This document shows positions 43,714-53,095 of a DNA stretch of 64,000 bases, piece after piece. Source of the DNA: Acinetobacter lanii (lineage in GTDB: Bacteria > Pseudomonadota > Gammaproteobacteria > Pseudomonadales > Moraxellaceae); contig NZ_CP049916.1 of the NCBI RefSeq assembly GCF_011578285.1, positions 1,364,001 to 1,428,000 on the forward strand. Reading direction: 5' to 3'. Made by a program: the position numbers and the translations under genes. Each line of letters starts with the position of its first letter. The stretch's first letter is position 1. The notes under the pieces are model-generated. The model ran no database searches. It was not told the DNA's origin and saw only the letters and a program-made list of their open reading frames with translations.

Positions 43714-44997
43714 TTAGACCTGACCGATGCGCCATTGGTATGGAGGCAAGGTGCCATTCACGCTGAAGTCACCTACAATGCGGTCTTTGTAAATGCGCGG
43801 ATTATGTGACGCCAATGTGCGGATATTGCGCCAGTAGCGGTCTAATGCAAGATCTTTATCCGTTGCGGATGCGCCAAGCGCATCAAAAATAATCGTTGAC
43901 GCATTTAAAGCCAAATCAGAAATAATGGTTTGCGATTGCGCAATTTCCAGTTCTGCAATGGCATTCTGATCAGCTTCTTCCGCTGGATTATTTAAGAATG
44001 CTGACTCATAAGCGCGCTGCAAAGCCTGCGCATTTTTTTCAATAATCGCGCCTGATGTGTAAGCTGCGCCGCGGATTTTACCCACAACCTGCAGTACTTG
44101 CGGATCATGGCGGACATAGGCCGCATTTGAATGGGTATAGTTGCGTGTCCGTTTTTCCACGGCTTTGGATACGTCATAAGCCGCTGCACGGTTCAGGCCA
44201 GCAATAATGGATAATTGAATCAGCTGATAAAAGCCCGCAGAATATTTAAAGCGGTCATCATCTGGAAGGACATCTGCGGGATTGACTTCAACATTGCTGA
44301 AAATAGACGTGCCGCTGGCGGTCAGGACTTGGCCAAAACCGTTCCAGTCATCAATCACTTCAACCCCGGCCGCATTGCGCGGAATGATGATCGAAGCTGA
44401 GTTGCCGTCCAAGTCTGTAATGCCGACATCAATCCATTCTGCGTAAAGGCTGCCTGTTGTATAGTATTTTTGCCCATTCAGCAGCACACGGCCATCTTCT
44501 GTTTTAGACAGATGCGTACTGAATTGGCCAATCGACTCTTTTCCGCCTTCAGACCAAGCGCTGCCCACAGTTTGGCCTTGACCAATGCGTTCCAGCCATA
44601 GGTTTTTAAATGCGCCGTCTTGGCTGAGCAAAATGTCTTCGGTAAAGCCGAAATGCACCCGCAGCGCTTGCGGCAAGTTGGCATCTGCCTGAGCGAGTTC
44701 AATCAGTAGCGCAAACAGTTCTGGAATAGTCGCATCGAAACCATGATGGCTTTTTGGCAGGCGCAGGCGGGTAAAGCCGGCATCCTTCAACCATTGCAGC
44801 TGTTCAAACGGCAGAATATGGTTTTTTTCCCGCTCATTGGTGGTTTCTCGAATTTTGTCAAAAATCGGACGGAAGTTTGAAGCCAGTTCATCATAGCGCG
44901 CAGAAGGCCCTTGTCCCCATACTTGATAAATCGAAGACTCTTGTGAACGCTGATGTTTTAATTGGGTTGGCTGTTGCAAATCAGTAAGCGCAGTCAT
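43714..44997 (-). CDS. SfnB/DszC-like flavoprotein, 4
   Basis: The 427-residue protein has the acyl-CoA dehydrogenase fold of the DszC/SfnB group. It shares with 36770-38026 the blocks FRPIFDKIRETTNEREKNHIL, DDWNGFGQVLTASGTS and DRYWRNIRTLASHNPRIYKD. Divergent from the MFS transporter gene at 45222 across an AT-rich 224-base region. Probably desulfurises or oxidises an organosulfur substrate imported by that transporter. Confidence 0.8.
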   Translation of the reverse strand: MTALTDLQQPTQLKHQRSQESSIYQVWGQGPSARYDELASNFRPIFDKIRETTNEREKNHILPFEQLQWLKDAGFTRLRLPKSHHGFDATIPELFALLIELAQADANLPQALRVHFGFTEDILLSQDGAFKNLWLERIGQGQTVGSAWSEGGKESIGQFSTHLSKTEDGRVLLNGQKYYTTGSLYAEWIDVGITDLDGNSASIIIPRNAAGVEVIDDWNGFGQVLTASGTSIFSNVEVNPADVLPDDDRFKYSAGFYQLIQLSIIAGLNRAAAYDVSKAVEKRTRNYTHSNAAYVRHDPQVLQVVGKIRGAAYTSGAIIEKNAQALQRAYESAFLNNPAEEADQNAIAELEIAQSQTIISDLALNASTIIFDALGASATDKDLALDRYWRNIRTLASHNPRIYKDRIVGDFSVNGTLPPYQWRIGQV

Positions 44998-45221
44998 AAT
45001 AATATTGGCAAACGAATAAAGATAAAATATTAAATGAGCTGCATGATTTATAAACTAATTAATATAGATAATAAAATGAGAAAAACATATTAAATGATTT
45101 TATTTTAAATATATCAAAAAATACTATTTAGTAAAAAATCAGATATTAAAAATAAAATAATATTTATTTGGAATTAAAACAGCCGCTAGTCTATTCCCCA
45201 TAAATTTAATCGGGATTCGAT

Positions 45222-46682
45222 ATGACTCAAACAGCCAGTGCTGAAAATAAATATGTGATACAGCGGCCGGAAGATGTTTCTCAGCTCATTTCAAAATATG
45301 CGGGATCGGGCAAGACCAATAAAGTGATTTGGCTTGCCCTGATCGGGGTTTTTATTGATGCTTATGATTTGACGACATTGTCATTCGGCATTGAACAGGT
45401 TATTTCTGATTTTTCTCTTAGCCCCGTGATGACAGGTGTGGTGGCATCGGCAATTGTGGTCGGCACAATTGTCGGCAATTTATTGGGCGGCTGGCTGACA
45501 GATAAAATCGGCCGCTACCGTGTCTTTATGGCTGATATGGTGCTTTTTGTGATCGCGGCGATCGTAGCAGGATTAGCGCCGAATGTGTGGGTGCTGATTG
45601 CAGCACGCTTTGTGATGGGCATCAGCGTCGGCATCGACTTGCCTGTGGCGATGTCTTATTTGGCGGAATTTTCTAAATTCAACGGCAAGAGCAGCAAAGC
45701 TGCGCGTTTAGCCGCATGGTGCCCAATGTGGTATGCGGCTTCAAGTGTATGTTTTGCCATTGTGCTGGCGCTGTATTTTATCTTGCCGCCGGAATATGCC
45801 AATTGGCTCTGGCGCATATCGCTGATTTTTGGCGCGGTTCCGGCCTTGCTGATTATTTTTATCCGCGGGAAATATTTAACCGAATCGCCGATTTGGCTGG
45901 CGAATCAAGGCGACTTGAAGGGTGCAGCAAAAATTCTGCGTGAGTCCTATGATATTAACGCGCATGCGCAGGTTGATCATGTGCAGAAAGTGGAACAGAA
46001 GCATGCTCAAGCCAGCTATAGTGTGTTGTTCAATAAAACCTATTTGCCGAGAACAATCGTTGCGCTGGTGATTCATATTTCCGTGGCATTTCAATACACG
46101 ACAATTGCATTTTTCCTGCCGTCGATTCTGACACGCTTTTTCCATACGGATACATTGACCACGATTACGACAACATTGGGACTGAATTTGGCCTTTGCAT
46201 TCACAGGAGGCTTGCTGGGTGTTTATATGGCCAGCCGATTGAGTTCGCGTTTTATCTTGCTCAGCGGCTTTATCCTGCAGTTTGCGGCGCTGGTGCTGCT
46301 TGGCGTAGTCGGAGAGCCGGGAAGCAGCTTGCTGTTGTACTTTGCGATCGCGATGCTCGGCTTATGGCTGTTTGCTGAAGGTTTTGGCCCAGGTGCACAG
46401 ATGATGGTTTATCCGACGATGGCTTATCCTGCTTCAATTCGCGGTGTAGGTGTGGGTATGAACCGCGCAATATCTGGTGTGGCGCAAGCCATTGCACTTT
46501 TTGTATTGCCTATTTGGATGTCTAAATTTAATACAGATGTTTTCTTAATTATTTCGATTTTTGCCTTCGTACCAATTATAGTTATTGGTTTTTTAATTAA
46601 GTTTGAACCGACAAAATTTGATGTTGACTCGATAGATTTAGATATAGAAATTAATAAGACTGTTGCCTCCAAAATGATTTAA
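45222..46682 (+). CDS. MFS transporter (sugar/aromatic acid porter-like)
   Basis: The 486-residue protein has about 12 hydrophobic spans. MFS signatures follow span 2 (GGWLTDKIGRYRVF) and span 4 (ARFVMGISVGIDLPVAMSYLAEF). D34 in FIDAYDLTTLSFG at span 1 resembles AAHS/sugar porter types. Neighbouring SfnB-like genes suggest import of an organosulfur compound, such as a sulfonate or sulfone, but the substrate is not readable. A degraded second copy of its N-terminus is at 48958-49180. Confidence 0.8.
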   Translation: MTQTASAENKYVIQRPEDVSQLISKYAGSGKTNKVIWLALIGVFIDAYDLTTLSFGIEQVISDFSLSPVMTGVVASAIVVGTIVGNLLGGWLTDKIGRYRVFMADMVLFVIAAIVAGLAPNVWVLIAARFVMGISVGIDLPVAMSYLAEFSKFNGKSSKAARLAAWCPMWYAASSVCFAIVLALYFILPPEYANWLWRISLIFGAVPALLIIFIRGKYLTESPIWLANQGDLKGAAKILRESYDINAHAQVDHVQKVEQKHAQASYSVLFNKTYLPRTIVALVIHISVAFQYTTIAFFLPSILTRFFHTDTLTTITTTLGLNLAFAFTGGLLGVYMASRLSSRFILLSGFILQFAALVLLGVVGEPGSSLLLYFAIAMLGLWLFAEGFGPGAQMMVYPTMAYPASIRGVGVGMNRAISGVAQAIALFVLPIWMSKFNTDVFLIISIFAFVPIIVIGFLIKFEPTKFDVDSIDLDIEINKTVASKMI

Positions 46683-46713
46683 AATTTATTTTCTTCAGCT
46701 GATAAAATTTGGC

Positions 46714-47211
46714 TTAAAGTTTAATTTTATCAGCTAATGTAGTGTGAAGTATCCAATCTTCATATTTTTGTAATGTTTCTCGTAGCATATCCATTGGCCT
46801 TACTGTGTAATGCCTTTCAACTAAAGCACTAGGCTTGTGTCCTGAAATTTGTGCTAAAGATCCTTCATTGATATTTTCCCAAATAGCTAAAGTTTTATAA
46901 GATCTTCTTAAACCATGAGGCGTAAGATGAATATTTAACCGCTTACATATTTTATTTAAACTATCATAAGGATTAATAATATGGCCACATGCAGAATCTT
47001 TACTACTAAAGACAAACTCAGAATCAGAACCTTTCTTAAGCTCCAATAAGAGACTTTCAACATGTGTAGTTAATGGGATTAAGCGCCCAGAATCTTCAAT
47101 CTTATCTTTTACTTTAGCTGTTTTCCAACGGAAATCGATGTCCTTCCACTTTAATGAAAGCAATTCATTCTTCCTACAACCTGTAATTAGACTACATATT
47201 AAGAAGATTGG
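46714..47211 (-). pseudogene. tyrosine recombinase, C-terminal part, 5' end cut by IS3-family element
   Basis: The frame is open from the element B junction (47211) to TAA 46714. It carries TGCRKNELLSLKW (first Arg), HGLRRSYKTLA (His/Arg), ISGHKPSALVERHYT (His and Tyr nucleophile). All catalytic residues are present but the N-terminal DNA-binding arm is lost. It resembles phage or island integrases of ~400 residues. The ATG at 47163 is internal. It marks the edge of a former integrated element. Confidence 0.8.
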
Positions 47212-47282
47212 GGTAATCCCCCCTAAAAATAAAAGGATCTAAAAGTAGAATTTTCTCTTAAGATACAAGCAGGAGATTCTGC

Positions 47283-47549
47283 ATGAAAACATCGAAATTT
47301 ACTGACAGTCAGATCATGTCCATCTTGAAGCAGGCGGAATCTGGCACACCTGTAGCCGCCCTTTGTCGTGAACACGGCATGAGTAATGCCACGTTTTATA
47401 AATGGCGTGCCAAATATGGCGGTATGGATACCTCATTGATGGCTCGACTGAAAGAGCTGGAAGCAGAAAATACCAGACTTAAAAAGATGTATGCGGAAGA
47501 ACGATTAAAGGCAGAGATCATCCAGGAAGCGATGGTAAAAAAGTGGTGA
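47283..47549 (+). CDS. IS3-family transposase OrfA (element B, copy 2)
   Basis: The 88-residue HTH/coiled-coil product is identical to that of copy 1, with the same A AAA AAG slippery site before its stop. It is followed by a broken OrfB. Confidence 0.85.
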   Translation: MKTSKFTDSQIMSILKQAESGTPVAALCREHGMSNATFYKWRAKYGGMDTSLMARLKELEAENTRLKKMYAEERLKAEIIQEAMVKKW

Positions 47550-48266
47550 AGCCATCTTGCCGGCGTAAGATGGCACATCAGGTAGTTGCCCAGCATGCCA
47601 TTAGTATTCGTTTGGCTTGTAAAGCATTTGGCATTAGTGAAACCTGCTACCGCTATCAAGCCAAACTCAGCGATGACAATGCATTAATTGCTGAACAGCT
47701 CATTGAACTCACTGAAGAAAATACAGATTGGGGATTCGGTCTGTGCTTCATATTTACGACATGTTGAGAATCACTGCTGGAATCACAAGCGGGTTTATCG
47801 CATTTACTGTGAGTTGGCACTGAATCTGCGTATTAAGCCAAGAAGAAGACTAAAAAGACATGCACCAGAACCACTAAAGGAACCAATCCGAGAAAATCAA
47901 GTTTGGTCATTAGATTTTATGCATGATCAGCTTTCCGATGGTCGAAAGTATCGGCTATTGAATGTAATTGATGATTACCGCCGCGAAGGCCTAGCCATTG
48001 AAGCAGGATTCTCATTGCCCACAATCAGGGTTATTCGTACGTTGAATCAGCTATTGGAATGGCGAGAAAAACCGTTAGTTATTCGGTGTGACAATGGCCC
48101 GGAGTTTATCAGTCATGAATTTGTACGTTGGGCTACTGAGCACGGCATTCGTATATTTGATACTTTGGATGAAGTACAAGATTATGCAACGAGTTGGCTG
48201 TGGCATTACAACCATGAAAGACCACATCAAGCAAACAAAGGAAAGCCACCTCTAATGGCTGCTTAA
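47543..48266 (+). pseudogene. IS3-family OrfB with frameshift and catalytic deletion (element B, copy 2)
   Basis: Relative to copy 1, a CT loss after GGTCTGTGCTT shifts the frame (product ends GLCFIFTTC). The downstream frame resumes with [12 protein letters not shown] later 90-base deletion joins HGIRI directly to FDTLDEV and removes the ERYNRT segment with the catalytic Glu. The transposase is dead. Confidence 0.85.
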
Positions 48267-48305
48267 CCTCTACTTTTAACTTCGGTTATTTATGGGAGGA
48301 TTACC

Positions 48306-48917
48306 CAACAAGTTATGGTGTGTCAGAGCCGACTGCTTCAAGAATTGTCCGTCATGTAGAGGACTGCCTGATCAAGTCTAATCTATTTAATTTACCGAAG
48401 CATTTGCCTGAGGGCGAAGGTATTGACTGGAATGTGGTGATCGTAGATGCCACAGAAATTCCAATACAAAGACCTAAAAAAACAGAAGAAAAGCTATAGT
48501 GGAAAGAAGAAGACACATACTTTTAAAGTTCAAGCCATTATCCATTATAGAACTCAGCAAGTTCTGAGTTTATGCACGAGTCGTGGTGCAGTACATGATT
48601 TCGAGCTCTTCAAAGGTAACTTGAATCAGATTCCTAAAGGGTCTTTTATTCTTGCAGATAAAGGCTATCAAGGGATGTATACAGTGTATCCAAATAGTTT
48701 ATTGCCATTAAAAGCAAAAAAGCGCTGCAAATTAGATCCTGAGCTAAAAGTTTACAATCAAGAAATCAATAAAAGAAGAATTGTAATTGAGCATGTATTT
48801 GGCAGTTTGAAAACCTTCAAAATCCTTACCGAGCGATATCGCAACCGCGGCAAAAGACTAGGCTTAAGATTCAATTTAATTGCTGGAATCTATAACATAG
48901 AGCTGATTAAAAAATGA
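48306..48917 (+). mobile_element. IS5-family element fragment, left part cut by element B
   Basis: From the IS junction the frame reads TSYGVSEPTASRIVRHVED and continues to VVIVDATEIPIQRP, then shifts on an A7 run into the frame KKQKKSYSGKKKTHTFK. This two-frame DDE_4 organisation fits IS5-family elements (IS427/IS1031-like). The first ORF half and left terminus are missing. Confidence 0.75.
48447..48917 (+). CDS. IS5-family transposase, C-terminal frame
   Basis: The real coding part starts near KKQKKSYSGKKKTH, where it would be joined to the upstream frame; the ATG at 48447 only reads the wrong frame across VDATEIP. It has the second and third catalytic motifs: ILADKGYQG (Asp) and RIVIEHVFGSLKTFKIL (Glu), then RYRNRGKRLGLRFNLIAGIYN. 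The first Asp lies in VDATEIP in the upstream frame. Probably inactive because the 5' part is missing. Confidence 0.75.
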   Translation: MPQKFQYKDLKKQKKSYSGKKKTHTFKVQAIIHYRTQQVLSLCTSRGAVHDFELFKGNLNQIPKGSFILADKGYQGMYTVYPNSLLPLKAKKRCKLDPELKVYNQEINKRRIVIEHVFGSLKTFKILTERYRNRGKRLGLRFNLIAGIYNIELIKK

Positions 48918-48957
48918 TTTATGAAAGAACTCTAATATTTATTTAAATCGATGACAC

Positions 48958-49180
48958 TCGCTAGGCTATTTCCGATGTTTTCACTCAGATATTACTGATG
49001 ATTTAATTTTTCAGACTTGCATTCGGATTAAGTCATGACCTTAGTTACTCAAGCACAACCATGGCATTTAATCCATAGGACAGAAGATGTCTCCAATTTA
49101 ATTTTCTAGTATGCAGGCTCAGGTAAAACCAATAAGGTGATTTGACTTCCTTTGAGCTGTATTCCTTATTTAAATGAAGG
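48958..49180 (+). pseudogene. relic of an MFS transporter gene start (copy of 45222 gene)
   Basis: From ATG 49035 the frame reads MTLVTQAQPWHLIHRTEDVS, NLIF-stop-YAGSGKTNKVI-stop. The intact gene reads RPEDVSQLISKYAGSGKTNKVIWL at the same place. Similarity extends upstream (CTCGCTAGGCTATTTCC against CCGCTAGTCTATTCCCC). Two stops and a lost body show that it is an old, decayed paralog or the edge of a duplication. Confidence 0.75.
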
Positions 49181-49390
49181 CTAAAGAGTGATTGATTTTT
49201 AAGTCATGGAAAATTGAACAAATAAAGTGGGACATCCCAAATTTTATTAAGATAAATTATATTTAGATCAATCGGTAAATAATTAAATCTAAATTTATGG
49301 TTTAAATGGTTATTTTTTATATTTATTAAATTATTAATATATGAAAATTCAACTATTATATGCCGAACCTTAATGATTAGAGAGTAAAAA

Positions 49391-52300
49391 GTGTCAAAGT
49401 TATTTCCTTCTTTTTCAAAAAACAATCAAACACTGACAGGCAAAACCGAGGCTGGAGCAATCGTCACTGCGAGCTTTAATGGTCAAGTGATTGGAACAGC
49501 AGTTGCAGATCAAAAAGGTAAATATAGCCTTCAACTGGATAATGCTTATCTGAACGGAGAAGAAATTAAAGTTGTTGCTCAGGATTCATCAGGCAATAGC
49601 AGCGTAGCCCATGTGGTTAAAGCCAAAGATAAGACAGCTCCAACACTTTTAACAGAAGAATTAGATGAAACAGGTCAATTGATCAAGGGTGTTTCTGAAG
49701 CAGGAGCAACGATTACAGCAACATTGAATGGCAAAGTCATTGGTAAGGGTATTGCAGATGATCAAGGTGCCTATCAACTTACGTTAAATAAAGCCTATGT
49801 GAATGGTGAAACCATTCAGGTGACTGCTAAAGATCAAGCGGGCAATACAATGTCACCACATACGGTGACGACCTTAGATATCACTGCACCTACACAGCTG
49901 AGTCAATCTATTTCAAAAGACAATCAAACAGTGACAGGAAAAACTGAAGCTGGAGCAACCGTTATTGCGAGCTTTAATGGTCAAGTGATTGGAACAGCGG
50001 TTGCTGATCAAAAAGGTAAATATAGTCTTCAACTGGATAAAGCTTATCTAAACGGAGAAGAAATTAAAGTTGTTGCTCAGGATTCATCAGGCAATAGCAG
50101 CGTAGCCCATGTGGTTAAAGCCAAAGATAAGACAGCTCCAACACTTTTAACAGAAGAATTAGATGAAACAGGTCAATTGATCAAGGGTGTTTCTGAAGCA
50201 GGAGCAACGATTACAGCAACATTGAATGGCAAAGTCATTGGTAAGGGTATTGCAGATGATCAAGGTGCCTATCAACTTACGTTAAATAAAGCCTATGTGA
50301 ATGGTGAAACCATTCAGGTGACTGCTAAAGATCAAGCGGGCAATACAATGTCACCACATACGGTGACGACCTTAGATATCACTGCACCTACACAGCTGAG
50401 TCAATCTATTTCAAAAGACAATCAAACAGTGACAGGAAAAACTGAAGCTGGAGCAACCGTTATTGCGAGCTTTAATGGTCAAGTGATTGGAACAGCGGTT
50501 GCTGATCAAAAAGGTAAATATAGTCTTCAACTGGATAAAGCTTATCTAAACGGAGAAGAAATTAAAGTTGTTGCTCAGGATTCATCAGGCAATAGCAGCG
50601 TAGCCCATGTGGTTAAAGCCAAAGATAAGACAGCGCCAACACTTTTAACAGAAGAATTAGATGAAACAGGTCAATTGATCAAGGGTGTTTCTGAAGCAGG
50701 AGCAACGATTACAGCAACATTGAATGGCAAAGTCATTGGTAAGGGTATTGCAGATGATCAAGGTGCCTATCAACTTACGTTAAATAAAGCCTATGTGAAT
50801 GGTGAAACCATTCAGGTGACTGCTAAAGATCAAGCGGGCAATACAATGTCACCACATACGGTGACGACCTTAGATATCACTGCACCTACACAGCTGAGTC
50901 AATCTATTTCAAAAGACAATCAAACAGTGACAGGAAAAACTGAAGCTGGAGCAACCGTTATTGCGAGCTTTAATGGTCAAGTGATTGGAACAGCGGTTGC
51001 TGATCAAAAAGGTAAATATAGTCTTCAACTGGATAAAGCTTATCTAAACGGAGAAGAAATAAAAGTTGTTGCTCAGGATCAATCAGGCAATAGCAGCGTA
51101 GCCCATGTGGTTAAAGCCAAAGATAAGACAGCGCCAACGGTTTTGACAGAAGAATTAGATGAAACAGGTCAATTGATCAAGGGTGTTTCTGAAGCAGGAG
51201 CAACGATTACAGCAACATTGAATGGCAAAGTCATTGGTAAAGGTATTGCAGATGATCAAGGTGTATATCAATTAAATCTCAACAAAATTTATAATCATGG
51301 TGAGACAATATATGTTGCTGCTAAAGATAAAGCTGGCAATGCTAGTAAAAGTCATGAAATTAAAGTATTTGATATTGATGCCCCTGATACCACAGCACCT
51401 GAGAGCTTAACGCAAGAACTAGGTACTGATAACCAAACAATTACAGGATCAACTGAAAAAAGTGCAACGATCACTGTAAGTCATGATGGTAAAGTGGTAG
51501 GTACAGCCGTTGCTGATGCAAATGGAAAGTACAGCGTGAGCCTAGACAAAGCGTATAACAATGGTGAAAAGCTTGAAGTTGTTGCCAAAGATCAGGCAGG
51601 TAATGCAACGCAGCCAAATCAAATTACGGCACCAGATACCACAGCACCATCAAGCTTAACGCAAGCGATCAGTACTGATGGACAAACGATTATAGGAAGT
51701 ACTGAATCGGGTGCAACAGTCACCGCAATGTATGAAGGTAAAGTGGTGGGTACAGCAGTTGCAGGTACTGATGGTCACTACACATTGACTCTTAATCCAG
51801 CATTCACCAATGGTGAAAGCATACAAGTCACAGCAACAGACAAAGTCAATAACAGCACCCAACCAACGACCATTACAGCTCCGGATACCACAGCACCTGC
51901 GGCCTTGATGCAAGAACTAGGTACTGATAACCAAACAATTACAGGATCAACTGAAAAAAGTGCAACGATCACTGTAAGTCATGATGGTAAAGTGGTAGGT
52001 ACAGCCGTTGCTGATGCAAATGGAAAGTACAGCGTGAGCCTAGACAAAGCGTATAACAATGGTGAAAAGCTTGAAGTTGTTGCCAAAGATCAGGCAGGTA
52101 ATGCAACGCAGCCAAATCAAATTACGGCACCAGATACCACAGCACCATCAAGCTTAACGCAAGCGATCAGTACTGATGGACAAACGATTATAGGAAGTAC
52201 TGAATCGGGTGCAACAGTCACCGCAATGTATGAAGGTAAAGTGGTGGGTACAGCAGTTGCAGGTACTGATGGTCACTACACATTGACTCTTAATCCAGCA

Positions 52301-53095
52301 TTCACCAATGGTGAAAGCTTACAAGTCACAGCAACAGACAAAGTCAATAACAGCACCCAACCAACGACGATTACAGCTCCGGATACCACAGCACCTGAGA
52401 GCTTAACGCAAGAACTAGGTGCCGATAACCGAACAATTACAGGATCAACCGAAAAAGGTGCAACGATCACTGTAAGTCATAACGGTAAAGTTGTGGGTAC
52501 TGCCGTTGCTGATGCGAATGGTCAGTATAGTTTGAGTTTAGATAAAGCCTATAGCAATGTTGAAAAGCTTGAAGTTATTGCTAAAGATGCGGCTCATAAC
52601 AGTACAGCACCAATAACCATTATTGCTCCTGACACTACAGCACCAATTGTTTTTACGCAAGTCATCAGTAAAGATGGACAAACGATTACAGGAAGTACTG
52701 AAGCGGGTGCAACAGTCACAGCAGAGTACAATGGAAAAGTTGTCGGCACAGCGACAGCAGGAACAGATGGTCACTATACACTGAGCTTAACTCCAGCTTT
52801 TAGCAATGGTGAGAGCTTAAGAGTCACAGCAACAGACAAAGTCAATAACAGCACCCAACCAACGACGATTACAGCTCCGGATACCACAGCACCTGCGACC
52901 TTGACGCAAGAACTAGATACTGATAACCAAACAATGACAGGATCAACCGAACAAGGTGCAACAGTCACTGTAAGTCATCATGGTAAAGTTGTGGGTACTG
53001 CCGTTGCTGATGCGAATGGTCAGTATAGTTTGAGTTTAGATAAAGCCTACAACAATGGTGAGAAACTGGCAGTTACTGCTCAAGATCCAAGTGAT
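49391..53095 (+). repeat. 498-bp tandem repeats inside the adhesin gene
   Basis: The same sequence recurs at exactly 498-base spacing: TCACTGCACC at 49881, 50379, 50877, and GATACCACAGCACCT at 51386, 51884, 52382, 52880. Each unit codes for two Ig-like domains (166 residues). Units in the first block are nearly identical at base level; the second block is a related but separate family. Copy number is likely to vary by recombination. Confidence 0.9.

Larger units (their letters stand above)
47212..48305 (+). mobile_element. IS3-family element 'B', copy 2 (defective)
   Basis: It is 1094 bp against 1186 bp for copy 1. The 92 missing bases are a 2-base deletion near 47748 and a 90-base in-frame deletion near 48155. 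Termini are intact, so it could still be moved in trans. The flanks are an integrase fragment and an IS5-type fragment, with no target duplication. Confidence 0.9.

Noticed and set aside
49391..53095. Regularly spaced repeats that could look like a CRISPR or satellite array
   Set aside because: The 498-bp period keeps one open reading frame and codes for Ig-like domains; unit size and lack of unique spacers exclude CRISPR.
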